Assembly (NCBI GenBank): GCA_016779525.1
Contig: JADHNL010000008.1
Coordinates: forward strand, 1 to 47,633
Origin: SAR86 cluster bacterium
GTDB lineage: Bacteria > Pseudomonadota > Gammaproteobacteria > Magnimaribacterales > TMED112
Length of the DNA stretch: 47,633 nucleotides
Direction: 5' to 3'
Shown: piece by piece, positions 22,299 to 32,016 of the stretch
How the letters are laid out: every line of letters begins with the position of its first letter
How positions within the stretch are numbered: position 1 is the first letter of the stretch
Position numbers and translations under genes: made by a program
The notes under the pieces: generated by a model
Told to the model about the DNA's origin: nothing
Seen by the model: the letters and a program-made list of their open reading frames with translations, nothing else
Databases searched by the model: none

Positions 22299-24203
22299 TT
22301 GAAAAAACATTGCATACATTTTATTTTATTGATTGGGGGCTTACTTTATTCAGAGTGCAATAAATCTGACTCTGAAAGCTCTATTTCAGTCGACTCTGGA
22401 AACCTTACGACAGACAGTGGAATATCCATAAATTTTAAGGCGGCACAAATTAAAGAAAATATTTACACCTTAAATAATGTTGAATTTAATACATGTGATG
22501 CAAGCTCTGTGTGGAAGATCTCTGCAAAAGATGCCAAATATGACCAAGAAGATTCTGAGCTAAAAATTAAAGATGCACGCGTAGAAGTTTTTGATGTCCC
22601 CATATTTTGGGCTGGAAATATTGAAATTGGAGAAAATGAAAGTATAAATGTCCCTAATCTTGGTATCACCGATTCAGAGTTTGATTTAAGTTATAAATTT
22701 GTAACCAAATCTGACAAATCAAAACTGGAGATTGAGCCAATTTATACCAACTCAAAATTTGGCTTATCCTTTGACTACAAATTTTCTGGAGAAGGAACAA
22801 ACTCAAGATTGCAAACTTTTCTGATAGATGATGATGATAGCTCTTGGGTCTATCGTCTGAATTCTAAAATCAATATCACAGAAAAGCTTCACGCTTATGT
22901 CGATTACAGCGACTTTAGTGGAACAAGTCTGATCCAAAACTATGGCTATAAATTTTTGAACATAAAAAGAAGAGCTCTTGATCTAAAACAGAATTTTGGG
23001 TTGAGTCTGTTAACAAATAAACGTTTATTTGAAACTGGAAGAGAATCATTCAAAAACCTTAGCCTGCCCAGACCTGTAACACATGAAAAAGATTTTTTTA
23101 GATACAAGAGTCTCTACAAATTTGGTCAATGGGATGCGATTAGAGAAAGTGAGTATTCAAAATTTACAATAAAACACAATGTTGTTCTGCTCAAAAAAAT
23201 ATTGCCACCAGCTGATGGAGCAGACTTTCCATATCTTGTAAAAGAAAGAGTTGATAGAAAGAAAAGAAATATCTCGTTGACCAATGCTACACAAATGCGC
23301 AGTGGAACTCTCAATACAACAGTTGAAGGCTACTGGAACGAATACACTACACATTATCAAAGCCTAAAAGAAGATCAACAATATGCTTCTTATGTTATCC
23401 GACAAATGGTTGAGTTGCCTCAGTCTCAGATAAAGTTTGGATATATATTTTCTAGTTTTGATAATCAGCATCAAAACCCTTTGTTAGACTCATACCCAAA
23501 GAAACCATCACCTGAATCTAACATTAGCACTCGTTTATGGATAGGCGGCGATAGAAATGCGAACCAGAGAAAAATTTTTATCTATAAATCAGGGCAATTA
23601 GGGTCAACAAGTTACTCCTTATCTACGAATTTATACGAAGACTATAATTTTGATGGGGAAGGCACCATTCTCAACAATTACTTCAATAATAAACCTCTAT
23701 ACTTTTCTTTGCAGCATCCTATTGGAAATTTGGATTTAGCCATAAAGGGCAACTATAGCTTTGAAAGAAATGAGTTTATGGCGGCAGATTTTGTATTGAG
23801 CTATTTGGGTGATAATACTTTAGTATCTCTTGAGAAAAAGCAGCTTTTAATTCCAAGCTATCCACTCAACGAGCTTGATAACTATCTCCTAAAATTTAAA
23901 CGAGATTTTTCTAATTTTTCACTTTTTGGACGAACCCAATATTCAATTGAAGAGCAAACAATTAATGAAAATATTTTTGGGATGGAATGGAAGCAGAATT
24001 GTTTTAAACTAAGATTAGCTTTTGAAAGAGCAAGATTCTTTCCATATACCAACCCAGATTACAGTAATGGCAACTATTTGGAGCAAATTTATTTGACTAA
24101 TCCGATTGTAAAAAATAATCTTACCTTTGAGTTTGAACTTGTAGGCTTAACAGAAACATTAAAGCCTATAGAAAGATTGATACAGAATGGCATATTTAAT
24201 TAG
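22299..24203 (+). CDS. lptD: LPS-assembly protein LptD (short form)
   Basis: NTCDASSVWKISAKDAKYDQEDSELKIKDARVEVFDVPIFW OstA-type domain, C-terminal beta-barrel strand LTFEFELVGL; upstream of surA-pdxA-rsmA. Confidence 0.88.
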   Translation: MKKHCIHFILLIGGLLYSECNKSDSESSISVDSGNLTTDSGISINFKAAQIKENIYTLNNVEFNTCDASSVWKISAKDAKYDQEDSELKIKDARVEVFDVPIFWAGNIEIGENESINVPNLGITDSEFDLSYKFVTKSDKSKLEIEPIYTNSKFGLSFDYKFSGEGTNSRLQTFLIDDDDSSWVYRLNSKINITEKLHAYVDYSDFSGTSLIQNYGYKFLNIKRRALDLKQNFGLSLLTNKRLFETGRESFKNLSLPRPVTHEKDFFRYKSLYKFGQWDAIRESEYSKFTIKHNVVLLKKILPPADGADFPYLVKERVDRKKRNISLTNATQMRSGTLNTTVEGYWNEYTTHYQSLKEDQQYASYVIRQMVELPQSQIKFGYIFSSFDNQHQNPLLDSYPKKPSPESNISTRLWIGGDRNANQRKIFIYKSGQLGSTSYSLSTNLYEDYNFDGEGTILNNYFNNKPLYFSLQHPIGNLDLAIKGNYSFERNEFMAADFVLSYLGDNTLVSLEKKQLLIPSYPLNELDNYLLKFKRDFSNFSLFGRTQYSIEEQTINENIFGMEWKQNCFKLRLAFERARFFPYTNPDYSNGNYLEQIYLTNPIVKNNLTFEFELVGLTETLKPIERLIQNGIFN

Positions 24204-25431
24204 GTTACTTTCATTTTTTTTCTTAGTTATTTCAGTTGAGGCTGATGAACTGGACAGCGTCGCTGTTATTGTGAATGATGGTGTGGTCTTGGAGTCAGAT
24301 ATTGAGCAAAAAATGTCAGACTTTAAGAAAGATGCTGCTATATCTGGCAAGAGAATACCGACTGATGCAGCCCTAAGAGAAGAGATTATAGAGGAACTTA
24401 TCCTTGAAGAACTACAACTTCAAATAGCCGAAAGAGTTGGAATAAAGGTTAGCGATGAGGAGCTAAACCTTACACTCAAACGTCTTGCACAACAGAATGA
24501 TATGGATCTTGAAACATTTGTTAAATACGTTGAAGATCAAGGCGATTCATATGAAAAAGTCAGAGAAGATGTTAGAAAATCTCTAAAAATACAAAGAGTT
24601 CAGCAAGGAAGAATTCAAAATAAAATATCAATAACAAGAGAGGAGCTAAACAATTTTCTTAATACAGACGAAGCAAAAACTCAGCTTGGACCAGAACTCA
24701 ATGTGAGACAGATTTTAATTCGTCAAAACTCTAATAAAGATATTTCTAAAGTATATGAAACAATTAAAGCTGAGCTTGCTAATGGTAAAAATAGTGCGGA
24801 GCTGTTTGCTCTTTACACTGATGATAATAATTCAGGCGACCTTGGGTGGCGAAAAATTACCGCTTTTCCTCAAGTTTTTCAGGAACCAATTTCAAAGCTA
24901 AAAATCGGTGAGTTTTCGGAAATCATCCAAACTGGTGCAGGTCAACATGTGCTCTATCTTGAAAATAAGAGAGGTCCAATGGTAAGTTTTGAGAAGCAAT
25001 GGGATGTGAGGCATATCTTATTGATTCCAAATAGAATCAGAGATGAGCAGAGCAGTGAAATATTGCTCAACGAAATTAGAAATAGAATTATTAATGGAGA
25101 ATCTTTCGCTGAGCTTGCACAAGAATATTCCGATGATCCAGGCTCTAAACAAGAGGGGGGAAATCTAGGTTGGGCAGGTCAAGGTCAATATGCAGCTGAG
25201 TTCGAAGAAAAAATGATCAACTCTGACTTGAATACTTTAACAGAACCCTTCCTAACTCAGTTTGGCTGGCACATTCTAGAAGTCCTAGGCACCAGAGTAG
25301 AGGATAAAACCAACGAAAATGTTGCCGACCAAGCTTTTTCTTATCTATTCAATCGAAAATTCCAGGAAGAACTTGAAACAGATCTTCAAGAACTGAGAGC
25401 CGACGCCTTTATAGAAGTTAAAAACTCTTGA
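24187..25431 (+). CDS. surA: Periplasmic chaperone/peptidyl-prolyl isomerase SurA
   Basis: Signal peptide, VAVIVNDGVVLESDIEQ, two parvulin domains. Confidence 0.95.
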   Translation: MAYLIRLLSFFFLVISVEADELDSVAVIVNDGVVLESDIEQKMSDFKKDAAISGKRIPTDAALREEIIEELILEELQLQIAERVGIKVSDEELNLTLKRLAQQNDMDLETFVKYVEDQGDSYEKVREDVRKSLKIQRVQQGRIQNKISITREELNNFLNTDEAKTQLGPELNVRQILIRQNSNKDISKVYETIKAELANGKNSAELFALYTDDNNSGDLGWRKITAFPQVFQEPISKLKIGEFSEIIQTGAGQHVLYLENKRGPMVSFEKQWDVRHILLIPNRIRDEQSSEILLNEIRNRIINGESFAELAQEYSDDPGSKQEGGNLGWAGQGQYAAEFEEKMINSDLNTLTEPFLTQFGWHILEVLGTRVEDKTNENVADQAFSYLFNRKFQEELETDLQELRADAFIEVKNS

Positions 25432-26402
25432 AATTCAATCGCAAAGTAGTTGTAACATTGGGTGATCCATCGGGCATAGGACCAGAAGTTTTTCTTAAAT
25501 CACTAGAAAGCAATACTGTTAGAGAAAACCTTGAGCACATATTGGTTGTTTCTGATCCAATGGTACTTGAAAGGCTATCTGGTGAGATTAACCACAACTT
25601 GAAACTTCATGAATCTGAAGGTTTTTCTGATTTAAAGCCAAATTCTATAAATTTTTTCCCTATGAATGGATGCAATGAATACAACTTAGCAACTCCTAAT
25701 CAAGAAAATGCAAACTATATACTTGGCTGCATAAATAAAAGCATAGCAATGTGCATAAATGATAATGCTAATCTTGTTACAGGCCCTGTAAACAAAAAAC
25801 TGATAGCTAATTTTGAAAAAAACTTCACTGATCATACTTCCTATTTAAGAATAACCACCGAAGTAGATAATGTTTTAATGGTGCTTACAAGCCCAAAACT
25901 GACCGTTGGCTTATTGACAACACACCTTCCCCTACGGGAAGTTGCAGATCAAGTAACACAGAGCAACTTAACCAATGCAATTAAAACCTTTGATAAGGGC
26001 TTATGTGATTTCTTTCATATCAAGAAACCTAGAATAGCAGTTCTAGGATTAAACCCTCATTGTGGTGAAGGTGGAAAATTTGGACATGAAGAAATAGAAA
26101 TCATTTCACCTTTGATTAATAAATTAAAGTTGCAAGGACACAGAGTTGAAGGGCCATTCTCTGCAGACACAGCTTTCCTAGATAATAAATTTGATGGTAT
26201 ATTGGCAATGTATCATGATCAGGCCTTGCCGGTTATTAAAACACTAGATTTCTCAACTACCGTCAACGTTACATTTGGGCTACCTTTCTTAAGAACCTCA
26301 GTTGATCATGGGACAGCTTATGACATTGCAAACAAATTAATTGCAAACCCTGCGAGCATGGTAGAAGCTTTAAAAATAGCTGGCTATGGTAAGAAAATAT
26401 AA
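25428..26402 (+). CDS. pdxA: 4-hydroxythreonine-4-phosphate dehydrogenase
   Basis: VTLGDPSGIGPEV, GLNPHCGEGGKFG, SADTAF, MYHDQALPVIKTL. Confidence 0.97.
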   Translation: MKFNRKVVVTLGDPSGIGPEVFLKSLESNTVRENLEHILVVSDPMVLERLSGEINHNLKLHESEGFSDLKPNSINFFPMNGCNEYNLATPNQENANYILGCINKSIAMCINDNANLVTGPVNKKLIANFEKNFTDHTSYLRITTEVDNVLMVLTSPKLTVGLLTTHLPLREVADQVTQSNLTNAIKTFDKGLCDFFHIKKPRIAVLGLNPHCGEGGKFGHEEIEIISPLINKLKLQGHRVEGPFSADTAFLDNKFDGILAMYHDQALPVIKTLDFSTTVNVTFGLPFLRTSVDHGTAYDIANKLIANPASMVEALKIAGYGKKI

Positions 26403-27147
26403 GAAATCATTAGGACAAAATTTTCTGCGCGATGATGTGATGTTGGATAAGATATCTTCCTCCATCAACCTTTCTAGCTGCAAAAAAATAATCGAGATAG
26501 GTCCAGGGGACGGAGCATTAACAAGAAACCTCCTTGCGCACAATCTCCCAGTAACTGTCGTTGAGTACGATAGAGATTTAATACCCAAGCTGCAGGGTAA
26601 ATTCTCTGATTTTCATAACTTTTCAATTCTAAATGAGGATATTTTGAAGGTTGATTTACAACATCTAAGTGATAAAAATTCTGTGATTGTTGGGAATTTG
26701 CCTTATAACATTTCATCACAAATTATCTTGAAGCTTCTGGAGTCAAGGGTTGAGTACCGGAGTGCCACTTTTTTAATTCAAAAAGAACTAGCCCAAAGGT
26801 TTTGCACTAGTTCAAAAAAAAGTACAAAAATCTCTTTATTAGCCCACTTTTTTACAGACATCGAACTGCTTTTTGATGTTTCTCCTGATGCTTTCGTACC
26901 TCAACCCAAAGTCACTTCTACCTTGATTAGAGTAAGCCCTCACCAGCGAAATATTGAAAGACTAGAACAATATCTTGAATTGAAAAAAATTTTGGAATCA
27001 TGCTTTGCCAACCCAAGAAAACAAATCAAGAAATCCCTAACTCAGCTTGGCATTAGATCAGAAAAATTATCATTTGAAAGTAGTTCAAGACCAGACGATC
27101 TTGCTCTACAAGATTATTTTGAAATACTAGATATTAGTGAAAAGTAA
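26386..27147 (+). CDS. rsmA: 16S rRNA dimethyladenosine transferase
   Basis: KKSLGQNFLRDD, IEIGPGDGALT, VGNLPYNISSQI. Confidence 0.97.
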   Translation: MVRKYKKSLGQNFLRDDVMLDKISSSINLSSCKKIIEIGPGDGALTRNLLAHNLPVTVVEYDRDLIPKLQGKFSDFHNFSILNEDILKVDLQHLSDKNSVIVGNLPYNISSQIILKLLESRVEYRSATFLIQKELAQRFCTSSKKSTKISLLAHFFTDIELLFDVSPDAFVPQPKVTSTLIRVSPHQRNIERLEQYLELKKILESCFANPRKQIKKSLTQLGIRSEKLSFESSSRPDDLALQDYFEILDISEK

Positions 27148-27955
27148 ATTTAAGTTTGTTATTGGCGATATTCAGGGCTGTTATGGAGAGTTTAAGAGCC
27201 TTCTAAAAATCATTGACCCCAAAAAGGAAAACAAGATTTTTTGTGTTGGCGATCTTGTAAACAGAGGTCCAGAATCTGAAAAAGTACTCGAATATGTTAT
27301 GCAACATAATATTAAAAGTGTTTTAGGGAACCATGACCTGCATATGATGGCAATGATTCTAGGGGTTCATAAAATAAAGGATAAGAACCATACTTTGGAT
27401 AAAGTGCTTTCAAAAAATAAAAGAATTGAGGCAGTTGATTATTTTATTAAGTTCCCTTTTGCTAAAGAACTTAAGGTTAATGATCAGAGGTCACTTATAG
27501 TCCATGCTGGTGTTCTGCCTACATGGAGCCTTCAAGATATTCATGCTGCCAATGAAGAGTTATGTGAACTATTAAAGAAAGATCCAGAAAAATTTTTATC
27601 TGATATGTATAGCGATCGAAGCAAAGCGATATCAAAATCAACCAACAAAAGGAACAGACAAAGGTATCTTGTAAATGTTTTCACCAGAATGAGGTTTCTT
27701 TCTAGAAAAAATAAATTGGATCTTAAGACCAAAACTAAAAAAACTCACAAAAATAAATATCAGCCCTGGTTTAATTATCAACATAAATGCTTAAAAGACA
27801 TTGATAATATTGTGTTTGGCCATTGGGCAGCACTTAATGGAGTAACAAATCATTCCAATATTAAAGGAATTGATTTAGGTTGTGTTTGGGGTGGCTCGCT
27901 TGCTGCAATTAATCTATTTGATAATTCAGTTATTACCATTAACTCAGAGTCATGA
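27137..27955 (+). CDS. apaH: Symmetrical bis(5'-nucleosyl)-tetraphosphatase
   Basis: VIGDIQGCYGEF, VGDLVNRGPES, VLGNHDLHMMA, FGHWAALNG. Confidence 0.94.
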   Translation: MKSKFKFVIGDIQGCYGEFKSLLKIIDPKKENKIFCVGDLVNRGPESEKVLEYVMQHNIKSVLGNHDLHMMAMILGVHKIKDKNHTLDKVLSKNKRIEAVDYFIKFPFAKELKVNDQRSLIVHAGVLPTWSLQDIHAANEELCELLKKDPEKFLSDMYSDRSKAISKSTNKRNRQRYLVNVFTRMRFLSRKNKLDLKTKTKKTHKNKYQPWFNYQHKCLKDIDNIVFGHWAALNGVTNHSNIKGIDLGCVWGGSLAAINLFDNSVITINSES

Positions 27956-28956
27956 AGATATACAAAGTTGGTGGCGCAGTAAGAGATCATATAATGGGCA
28001 TTAGACCCAATGATTGTGATTGGGTTGTAGTTGGTTCTACGCCTGAACAAATGAAATCTTTAGGCTACAAGCAAGTTGGAGCTGATTTTCCAGTTTTTTT
28101 ACACCCTGAAACTAATGAAGAGTATGCACTAGCAAGAACAGAGAAAAAAACTGGCAAAGGCTACTCAGGCTTCTCGGTGCAATATGAAAAAAATATTTCC
28201 TTAGAAGAAGATTTGTTGAGGAGAGATCTTACCATCAATTCCATTGCAATGAGTGAAGATGGCCAGATAATTGATCCCTACAATGGAGTAAAAGATATTA
28301 AAAATAAAATCTTGAGACACACTTCTGAAGCCTTTTATGAAGACCCATTGAGAGCATTAAGGTTAGGAAGATTTAAGACTAAATTTAATGATTTTGTCAT
28401 CCACGAAGATACAACCGAAGCCTTATCAAAAATATTACTTTCTGGAGAAATTGCACATTTAACAAAAGAAAGAGTATTGCAAGAGGTAAAAAAAGGTTTT
28501 GAAATAAATCCGCTTAAATATTTACAAAATATTATGCAGCTTAATTTATCAACGCCATGGTTTGATGATTTAACATTGCTGCCCGAAACAGTATCAAATG
28601 ATTTTGTATATTCTTGGTGCCAAATATCGCAACTAAATGACTTTAATTTTGCTCATAGATTGTTAGAAAGCAATCACTTGAAAACAACTTTGAATGTATG
28701 GCAAGAAATGCATAATTACAGCCTACAATCTGAGGTTGATGACAAAGTTAGTTTTTTCCAAAAGATGACATCACCAAAATATGATAAATATTTCGTCAAT
28801 CTGCTCCCCCACTTTGATTTAACCATGCAATCTTGTAAAAAGATTTATGAGGAAATTAAGGCTATAGACTTTAGCTATCTTGCAAACCTTGATCCTAATC
28901 TCTTATACAATGAAAAGAAAAACAGGATAAAGGAAATAGTTGAAAAGAATGAATAA
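27952..28956 (+). CDS. cca: CCA tRNA nucleotidyltransferase (short form, no HD domain apparent)
   Basis: IYKVGGAVRDHIMG, DCDWVVVGSTP, LLRRDLTINSIAM, EDPLRALRLGRF. Confidence 0.94.
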   Translation: MKIYKVGGAVRDHIMGIRPNDCDWVVVGSTPEQMKSLGYKQVGADFPVFLHPETNEEYALARTEKKTGKGYSGFSVQYEKNISLEEDLLRRDLTINSIAMSEDGQIIDPYNGVKDIKNKILRHTSEAFYEDPLRALRLGRFKTKFNDFVIHEDTTEALSKILLSGEIAHLTKERVLQEVKKGFEINPLKYLQNIMQLNLSTPWFDDLTLLPETVSNDFVYSWCQISQLNDFNFAHRLLESNHLKTTLNVWQEMHNYSLQSEVDDKVSFFQKMTSPKYDKYFVNLLPHFDLTMQSCKKIYEEIKAIDFSYLANLDPNLLYNEKKNRIKEIVEKNE

Positions 28957-29680
28957 TACAATTTTTATTACAGGAGGAGCGAAACGAATTGGAAAAGCTA
29001 TCGTTGCACACTTCCATAAGATTGGGTGGAATATAGTTTTTCAATACCGCACCTCTTCAGAAAGTGCCCAAACAATTTCAGAAGAATTAAATGGAATAAG
29101 AAGTAACTCATGTTTTGCATATCAGGCAGATCTAGATTCTCTTGATGACATCAATTGGCTCTGCAATACCATTCAGAAAGATCATAAAAATCTTAAAGCA
29201 ATTATCAATAATGCCTCTACTTTCTACCCTAAACCGATTGCTGAAATAGATGAAGAGGATTGGGAGTCATTAATTTCCTCAAATTTAAAAGCGCCTATTT
29301 TCATTAGCAAATACTTAGCAGAGGATATAAAAAATAATAAAGGTTCTATCGTAAACATGGTTGATATATATGCTGAACAAGGTCTAGCTAACTATACGAT
29401 TTATTCTGCTGCGAAGGCAGGCCTTTATAACCTCACCAAATCCTTGGCCAAAGAGCTAGCCCCAAATGTCACTGTAAATTCTGTTTCTCCGGGAATAATA
29501 CTTTGGGATGAAACCAATCCTCCAGATGAACAAAAGCAAAATAAGATGCTGTCTGAGGTCCCGCTCAGAAGAATGGGTAATGAAAAGGACATAGTATCAA
29601 CAGTAGATTTCCTTGTTACAAAGAATAGGTATATGACTGGGAGAAATATTAATGTTGATGGAGGCAAATCATTGGGATGA
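28940..29680 (+). CDS. SDR-family pteridine reductase-like protein (FolM/PTR1 type)
   Basis: TGGAKRIG (TGxxxRxG), NNASTFYP, YSAAKAG, NVDGGKSL. Confidence 0.77.
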   Translation: MKRMNNTIFITGGAKRIGKAIVAHFHKIGWNIVFQYRTSSESAQTISEELNGIRSNSCFAYQADLDSLDDINWLCNTIQKDHKNLKAIINNASTFYPKPIAEIDEEDWESLISSNLKAPIFISKYLAEDIKNNKGSIVNMVDIYAEQGLANYTIYSAAKAGLYNLTKSLAKELAPNVTVNSVSPGIILWDETNPPDEQKQNKMLSEVPLRRMGNEKDIVSTVDFLVTKNRYMTGRNINVDGGKSLG

Positions 29681-29961
29681 ATGAACAGATAGTTGAGCTT
29701 CTAATAAGAGATAGAAAGTTTATTTTTAAGATTCCATATAGTGATTATCTACCGTTTAAAGAGGCAGAAAAAAAAGTTATTAAACTAATTGAAGAGATTA
29801 ACCCACCTGAGGATAAATTGGATTATGGTTTTGTTTACTCTGCGCTTAAGTTGGCTATCGAAAATGATAAATTACTAGAAAATACTGTCTCAGAAGCTAA
29901 CGAAACAGAAAAACAAATTCATACTCTCACAGAGAAACTGGAAATTTTTTTGAATCAGTGA
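29677..29961 (+). CDS. zapA: Cell division protein ZapA-like
   Basis: 94 aa; position immediately upstream of 6S RNA and ygfA as in other gammaproteobacteria; weak sequence-level similarity. Confidence 0.65.
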   Translation: MNEQIVELLIRDRKFIFKIPYSDYLPFKEAEKKVIKLIEEINPPEDKLDYGFVYSALKLAIENDKLLENTVSEANETEKQIHTLTEKLEIFLNQ

Positions 29962-29995
29962 TTAAAAAAAGTGAAAAAAATACTATATTAGTTTT

Positions 29996-30159
29996 ATCTG
30001 GATCATTTGTTTTCAGAATTTACTCTAGAACCGATAATGTAAATCTAGGGAAGCGGATTCTACACAGCTGTGCGTTACCAAAAAGGGAAGCCTTACTATG
30101 TGGATGAGCTACCCACCTGACCTCAAGGGTTCAGGGTGACTGTTAACTATGATTCAGAT
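29996..30159 (+). ncRNA. ssrS: 6S RNA
   Basis: GGGAAGCCTTA and CACCTGACCTCAAGGGTTCAGGGTG segments resemble E. coli 6S; termini ATCTGGATCAT/ATGATTCAGAT pair over 11 bp (one GU); TATATT -10 at 29984-29989; zapA-ssrS-ygfA synteny. Confidence 0.88.
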
Positions 30160-30697
30160 CCTTCCTAAATCTAATATCCGAAAAGAATTTCTAGATAAGC
30201 GCTTGCAACTCAGTCTTAGCGAAAGGTTTACTCTTTCAAAAAAAATTCATAATAACCTAATTAAGCAATCTTCCTACAGAAAAAGTAAGAACATTGGAAT
30301 ATTCATGCCTATAAAAAATGAACCAATATTGTTTCCTGATTATAGAAAAATAAATTTTGTTCCTGTCATTAAAAATGAGCATCTGAAGTATTGTTATGTT
30401 GGCAATTTGTTAGTGCAAAAAAGTTTTAATATTCTTGAACCCATTAAAAGAGAGTATGTCCAAGCAAAGAAATTGAACTTATTGCTTGTGCCTTTTTTAG
30501 CATTTAATACAGACCTTCACAGAGTCGGTTATGGCAAGGGTTTCTATGATCGTCTTTTATCTCTAATTAGCCATCAGCACTATCGGCCAAAAGTATGGGG
30601 CATTGGCTATCAGTTTCAGCTCTGTCAAAACTCCTTCAACAATAAAAGTGATATAAGATTAGATAAAGTAATTACCGATCAAAAAATATATGGATAA
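30149..30697 (+). CDS. ygfA: 5-formyltetrahydrofolate cyclo-ligase
   Basis: NLLLVPFLAFNTDLHRVGYGKGFYDRLL. Confidence 0.92.
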   Translation: MIQILPKSNIRKEFLDKRLQLSLSERFTLSKKIHNNLIKQSSYRKSKNIGIFMPIKNEPILFPDYRKINFVPVIKNEHLKYCYVGNLLVQKSFNILEPIKREYVQAKKLNLLLVPFLAFNTDLHRVGYGKGFYDRLLSLISHQHYRPKVWGIGYQFQLCQNSFNNKSDIRLDKVITDQKIYG

Positions 30698-31364
30698 AAA
30701 ACTTAATGCAGCAGAAGGCGCTTACAGCAAAATTCTTAATCTTTGTACAGGCGATATTATCATGGGTATTGGAACTGGCAGCACAACTGATATTTTCACT
30801 CAAACCTATATGCCTAAACTTAAAAATAGGATTACAAAAGTATATTCCAGCTCTGATAGGTCAACAAAACTTTTGCATTCTTTGGGTTTTACTGTTGTTG
30901 AAAGTTTGCCTACGACAAAGTGTATTGATATTTATGTTGACGGAGCCGATGAAATTGATATGGATTTAAATCTAATAAAAGGTGGTGGTGGCGCTCATTT
31001 TAGAGAAAAAATGCTCACAAAATCTTCATCTTGTTTTCTTTGCATTGCCGACGATTCAAAGAAAGTTAATGCTCTAGGAAGATTTGGAATTCCAGTAGAG
31101 ATAAAAGCTGAAAAATTGGACCATGTGAAAAAAAAATTATTGGAATACTTTCCTGAATTCTCTCAAAGAGACAACTTATCAGATAACGGCAATGTGTTGG
31201 CAGATCTAAGGGGGAAAATTTTAGATGAACCCATTAAATTTGAAAAAATAGTTAATAGCATTGAAGGAGTTGTGGAGGTTGGCATATTTGCAATAGATAA
31301 ACCAAGCCTTGCAATAGTCGGCCTTGCAGATGGCTATGAATTAATAGAATCTTCAATGGCCTGA
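30690..31364 (+). CDS. rpiA: Ribose-5-phosphate isomerase A
   Basis: GIGTGSTTDIF, VDGADEID, IKGGGGAHFREK. Confidence 0.97.
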   Translation: MDKKLNAAEGAYSKILNLCTGDIIMGIGTGSTTDIFTQTYMPKLKNRITKVYSSSDRSTKLLHSLGFTVVESLPTTKCIDIYVDGADEIDMDLNLIKGGGGAHFREKMLTKSSSCFLCIADDSKKVNALGRFGIPVEIKAEKLDHVKKKLLEYFPEFSQRDNLSDNGNVLADLRGKILDEPIKFEKIVNSIEGVVEVGIFAIDKPSLAIVGLADGYELIESSMA

Positions 31365-31867
31365 ACGACCATCGAGTCTTTTGGATCAATTTTATGAGAG
31401 AAACTTTTAACTGTGCCATCTTTTGTGATCAAGTACTTATGAAAATTCCATCTAGGCCTCTCTTTTGTAGCTAAAAAAAGCTTTTTATAGAAAGGGTGGG
31501 TGTTCGCAGCACCAACATTTGTTAAAGAGAACAATGGAAAACTTATGTTGTAGTTTGTTTTGCAAAATTCTTCAACCTCCTGTTCTTCATTAAATTCTTG
31601 ATACAAAAAATTTCGTGATGGGAAACCCAATACTACAAAATCATCATCACTATAAGTTCTACTGAGTTCCTCTAATTGCTCATATTGGTAAGTAAATCCA
31701 CATTTACTTGCAGTATTTACTACCAATATTGTCTTGTCTTTGTATTTACAAAGATTCTGATACTCACTTTTGTTGAGTACTTTTACCTCTTCGTCTAACA
31801 AGGACGGGCATTCAGCATAGAAAATGCTTGATATCAATAAAATTAATAAAGTTCGAAGTTTAGCCAT
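31334..31867 (-). CDS. Glutathione peroxidase-like thiol peroxidase with signal peptide
   Basis: VVNTASKCGFTYQYEQLEEL, GFPSRNFLYQEF, RWNFHKYLI. Confidence 0.85.
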   Translation of the reverse strand: MAKLRTLLILLISSIFYAECPSLLDEEVKVLNKSEYQNLCKYKDKTILVVNTASKCGFTYQYEQLEELSRTYSDDDFVVLGFPSRNFLYQEFNEEQEVEEFCKTNYNISFPLFSLTNVGAANTHPFYKKLFLATKERPRWNFHKYLITKDGTVKSFSHKIDPKDSMVVQAIEDSINS

Positions 31868-31949
31868 TCGGTGATATGCCCAACAATAATACTAAGAATA
31901 TTAGACACAATACTACAAGCTCAAAAGATTCGGAAAGTTTTTCTCTCAT
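31860..31949 (-). CDS. Candidate 29-aa single-TM small protein MREKLSESFELVVLCLIFLVLLLGISPNG
   Basis: ATG...TAA ORF below the 60-aa track cutoff; stop overlaps the GPx start by 8 nt; polar N-terminus plus hydrophobic segment. Confidence 0.45.
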   Translation of the reverse strand: MREKLSESFELVVLCLIFLVLLLGISPNG

Positions 31950-31989
31950 ATTACCCAACCAATAAAACCTCTCCAATTAAATACTTGTT

Positions 31990-32016
31990 TAAAAAAATGG
32001 GGCCATAGCCCCATTT
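31990..32016 (-). terminator. Intrinsic terminator downstream of the L,D-transpeptidase operon
   Basis: Minus strand AAATGGGGC-TATG-GCCCCATTT followed by TTTT (T-run of 7 including stem). Confidence 0.85.

Noticed and set aside
30706-30969. 87-aa alternative-frame ORF in rpiA
   Set aside because: Same-strand out-of-frame ORF inside an unambiguous rpiA
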